Notes under the pieces: generated by a model
The model's input: only the letters and a program-made list of their open reading frames with translations
The model's database searches: none
Told to the model about the DNA's origin: nothing
Made by a program: the position numbers and the translations under genes
Assembly: GCA_003243255.1 (NCBI GenBank)
Contig: QFQM01000177.1
Location: 1-9,236, forward strand
Origin: Flavobacterium psychrophilum
Lineage (GTDB): Bacteria; Bacteroidota; Bacteroidia; Flavobacteriales; Flavobacteriaceae
DNA length: 9,236 nt
Direction of reading: 5' to 3'
In this document: in pieces, positions 6,977-9,236 of the stretch
Layout: every line of letters begins with the position of its first letter
Numbering within the stretch: position 1 is the first letter of the stretch

Positions 6977-9236
6977 ATGTTAGATACTACTGAGACTATT
7001 GAAGTGTTAGGTGCCCGTGCGCACAACCTTAAGAATATTGATGTTACCATACCGCGTGAAAAACTTGTTGTGATTACCGGGCTTTCGGGTTCTGGGAAAT
7101 CATCACTAGCTTTTGACACCATTTATGCCGAAGGGCAACGCCGCTACATAGAAACGTTCTCTGCCTATGCGCGTCAGTTCCTTGGTGGGCTTGAAAGACC
7201 GGATGTCGACAAGATCGATGGGCTTAGCCCTGTTATTGCCATTGAGCAGAAAACAACCAGTAAAAGTCCGCGTTCTACAGTAGGTACAATCACCGAGATC
7301 TATGACTTCCTGCGTCTTCTTTACGCCCGTGGAGCCGATGCCTATAGCTACGTTACCGGCGAAAAGATGGTGAGCTACAGCGACGACCAGATAAAAGAAC
7401 TTATCGTTGAGAAATTCGATGGCAAACGTATTACAATACTTGCCCCTATAGTCCGTACCCGTAAAGGACATTACCGCGAACTTTTTGAGCAGATATCGAA
7501 ACAGGGCTTCCTGAAAGTGCGTGTGGATGGCGAAATAAAAGATATCGAACCGGGAATGAAGCTGGACCGTTACAAAAACCACGATATCGAAACGGTTATC
7601 GATCGTATGGCGGTTGATGCTTCTGCTGACACTGATAAACGCCTTACTGAAAGCATCAAAACCGCGATGTATCATGGTGAGGATGTAATGATGGTTATTG
7701 AGCACGATACCAACGAGGCACGCTATTATAGCCGTAACCTGATGTGTCCTACTTCGGGTATCTCTTACCCTAACCCCGAACCTAATAACTTTTCGTTCAA
7801 CTCCCCTAAAGGGGCTTGTCCACATTGTAACGGACTGGGAACAGTTAACGAGATAAACATAAAAAAGATCATACCTAACCCTAAGCTTAGCGTTAAGCAG
7901 GGTGGTTTTGCGCCGCTTGGCGAATATAAAAGCTCATGGATATTCAAGCAGATTGAAGTGATCGGTGAGAAATTTGGCTTTAAGCTGACGGATCCTATCG
8001 AAAACATCTCTGAAGAAGCTATGGATATGATCATGAACGGTGGTAAAGAGAAATTTTCGGTCAATTCAAAATCACTGGGAGTTAACCGTGAATACAAAAT
8101 TGATTTTGAAGGTATCGCAAGCTTTATCAAAAGCCAGTATGACGACAGTAACAGTACATCGCTAAAGCGTTGGGCCAAAGACTTCATGGACGAAGTAAAT
8201 TGCCCTGTATGCCACGGCACACGACTACGACAGGAATCCCTGAACTTTAAAGTAAACGGGCTGAACATCGCCGAGCTATCATCAATGGATATCTCAGACC
8301 TTGCCGATTGGTTTGAAGAACTTGACAATAATCTTTCTGAAAAGCAGAAAGTGATTGCGATGGAAATTGTAAAAGAAATCAAGGCACGCCTTAGTTTCCT
8401 TGTTGATGTAGGATTAAACTACCTGTCACTAAACCGTGGTTCGGGAACACTTTCAGGAGGTGAGGCACAGCGTATCCGACTGGCAACACAGATAGGCTCA
8501 CAGCTTGTTGGTGTATTATATATCCTTGATGAGCCGAGCATCGGACTTCACCAGCGCGATAACGAGAAACTTATAAAATCACTTGAATCACTTCGTGACA
8601 TAGGTAACTCTGTACTGGTTGTAGAACACGATAAAGACATGATAGAGCGTGCTGATTATGTTATTGACATCGGCCCAGCTGCGGGACGTTTCGGCGGACA
8701 GATCGTTAGTGAAGGTACTCCGGCAGAACTACTGAAAGAACATACGCTTACAGCAGCGTACCTTAATGGTGAGAAAGAAATCGCAGTTCCTAAAAAACGT
8801 CGTGAGGGCAATGGTAAAACATTAAAACTTACCGGTGCAACAGGAAATAACCTTAAGAACGTTTCTATAGAAATTCCGTTAGGAAAAATGATATGTGTTA
8901 CAGGAGTTTCAGGAAGTGGTAAGTCAACGCTTATCAACGGAACGTTATACCCTATCCTGAATGCACACTTCTTTAACGGGGTTAAAAAACCACAACCGTA
9001 TAAAAAGATTGAAGGCCTTGAACATATCGACAAGGTTATTGATATCGACCAGTCACCTATCGGGCGTACGCCAAGGTCTAATCCTGCAACCTATACTGAT
9101 GTTTTCTCAGAAATACGTTCGCTGTTTACCCAAACGCCTGAAGCTATGATACGCGGTTATAAACCGGGACGTTTCAGCTTTAACGTAAGCGGTGGACGTT
9201 GTGAAACCTGCGAAGGATCAGGATTGCGTGTTATTG
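6977..9236 (+). CDS. uvrA: Excinuclease ABC subunit A, first 753 codons (runs off the right edge)
   Basis: The damage-recognition ATPase of nucleotide excision repair; it works as a dimer with UvrB. I read the frame from ATG 6977 to the window end with no stop or frameshift; the family is about 940 residues, so about 80% is present. Motifs in order: Walker [10 protein letters not shown] (35-43), [11 protein letters not shown] (about 70-80), Q-loop region [16 protein letters not shown] (90-105), zinc finger 1 (257-284), insertion motif [11 protein letters not shown] (408-418), signature [12 protein letters not shown] (492-503), Walker [11 protein letters not shown] (516-525), second Walker [10 protein letters not shown] (643-651), [17 protein letters not shown] and the start of zinc finger 2 (C742, C745). 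Zinc finger 1 has C257, C281 and C284 but Ser at 260 where E. coli has Cys. The nearby ATG at 6972 is out of frame. Divergent from the secreted repeat gene. Confidence 0.98.
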   Translation, partial: MLDTTETIEVLGARAHNLKNIDVTIPREKLVVITGLSGSGKSSLAFDTIYAEGQRRYIETFSAYARQFLGGLERPDVDKIDGLSPVIAIEQKTTSKSPRSTVGTITEIYDFLRLLYARGADAYSYVTGEKMVSYSDDQIKELIVEKFDGKRITILAPIVRTRKGHYRELFEQISKQGFLKVRVDGEIKDIEPGMKLDRYKNHDIETVIDRMAVDASADTDKRLTESIKTAMYHGEDVMMVIEHDTNEARYYSRNLMCPTSGISYPNPEPNNFSFNSPKGACPHCNGLGTVNEINIKKIIPNPKLSVKQGGFAPLGEYKSSWIFKQIEVIGEKFGFKLTDPIENISEEAMDMIMNGGKEKFSVNSKSLGVNREYKIDFEGIASFIKSQYDDSNSTSLKRWAKDFMDEVNCPVCHGTRLRQESLNFKVNGLNIAELSSMDISDLADWFEELDNNLSEKQKVIAMEIVKEIKARLSFLVDVGLNYLSLNRGSGTLSGGEAQRIRLATQIGSQLVGVLYILDEPSIGLHQRDNEKLIKSLESLRDIGNSVLVVEHDKDMIERADYVIDIGPAAGRFGGQIVSEGTPAELLKEHTLTAAYLNGEKEIAVPKKRREGNGKTLKLTGATGNNLKNVSIEIPLGKMICVTGVSGSGKSTLINGTLYPILNAHFFNGVKKPQPYKKIEGLEHIDKVIDIDQSPIGRTPRSNPATYTDVFSEIRSLFTQTPEAMIRGYKPGRFSFNVSGGRCETCEGSGLRVI

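Noticed and set aside
7106..7825. Long minus-strand open frame of 239 codons
   Set aside because: Lies wholly antisense to uvrA, whose plus-strand frame is continuous and rich in family motifs; the antisense translation shows no recognisable domain.
7765..8382. Minus-strand open frame of 205 codons, and another at 8656-9033
   Set aside because: Also antisense shadows of uvrA, with Ser/Phe-rich composition typical of reading a coding strand backwards.

Overview
The window looks like chromosomal DNA from a Flavobacterium-like member of the Bacteroidota (Flavobacteriaceae). Evidence: no Shine-Dalgarno sequences precede the genes; several starts are preceded by a TAnnTTTG-type -7 promoter element (three exact matches and one near match); the protein sequences (PdxH, PyrR/PyrB, UvrA, ABC-F) have a flavobacterial look; and a short lipoprotein-plus-membrane-helix protein typical of these bacteria is present. 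Genus-level placement is from memory of such proteins, not from a search.

Left part (1-3203, all minus strand, read right to left): pyrR, pyrB, a small STAS/SpoIIAA-like protein, rnz (ribonuclease Z) and the start of pdxH. The pyrR-pyrB gap is only 24 bases, so these two are clearly one unit: PyrR senses or salvages uracil nucleotides and PyrB commits carbamoyl phosphate and aspartate to UMP synthesis. The STAS-like gene, rnz and pdxH follow in the same direction with gaps of 117, 61 and 108 bases. They may be read through or have their own promoters.

Middle (3204-5246): a 188-base divergent spacer, a 56-residue lipoprotein/membrane protein on the plus strand, a strong bidirectional terminator hairpin, and a 540-residue ABC-F translation-factor-like ATPase on the minus strand. 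In the ABC-F protein one of the two composite ATP sites is degenerate in both of its halves.

Right (5247-9236): a 175-base spacer made largely of short-word tandem arrays; a minus-strand pair (a GyrI-like ligand-binding protein downstream of a very AT-rich gene for a secreted repeat protein, 11 bases apart); a 134-base divergent promoter region; and the first 753 codons of uvrA on the plus strand, open to the window edge.

No prophage, insertion sequence, CRISPR array, rRNA or tRNA was seen, and the gene content is mostly housekeeping. The least explained signal lies between genes. Three spacers (196-299, 1602-1641, 5284-5422) are built from degenerate 7-8 base words repeated in tandem, with words shared between spacers, including one 20-base stretch present twice with two mismatches.
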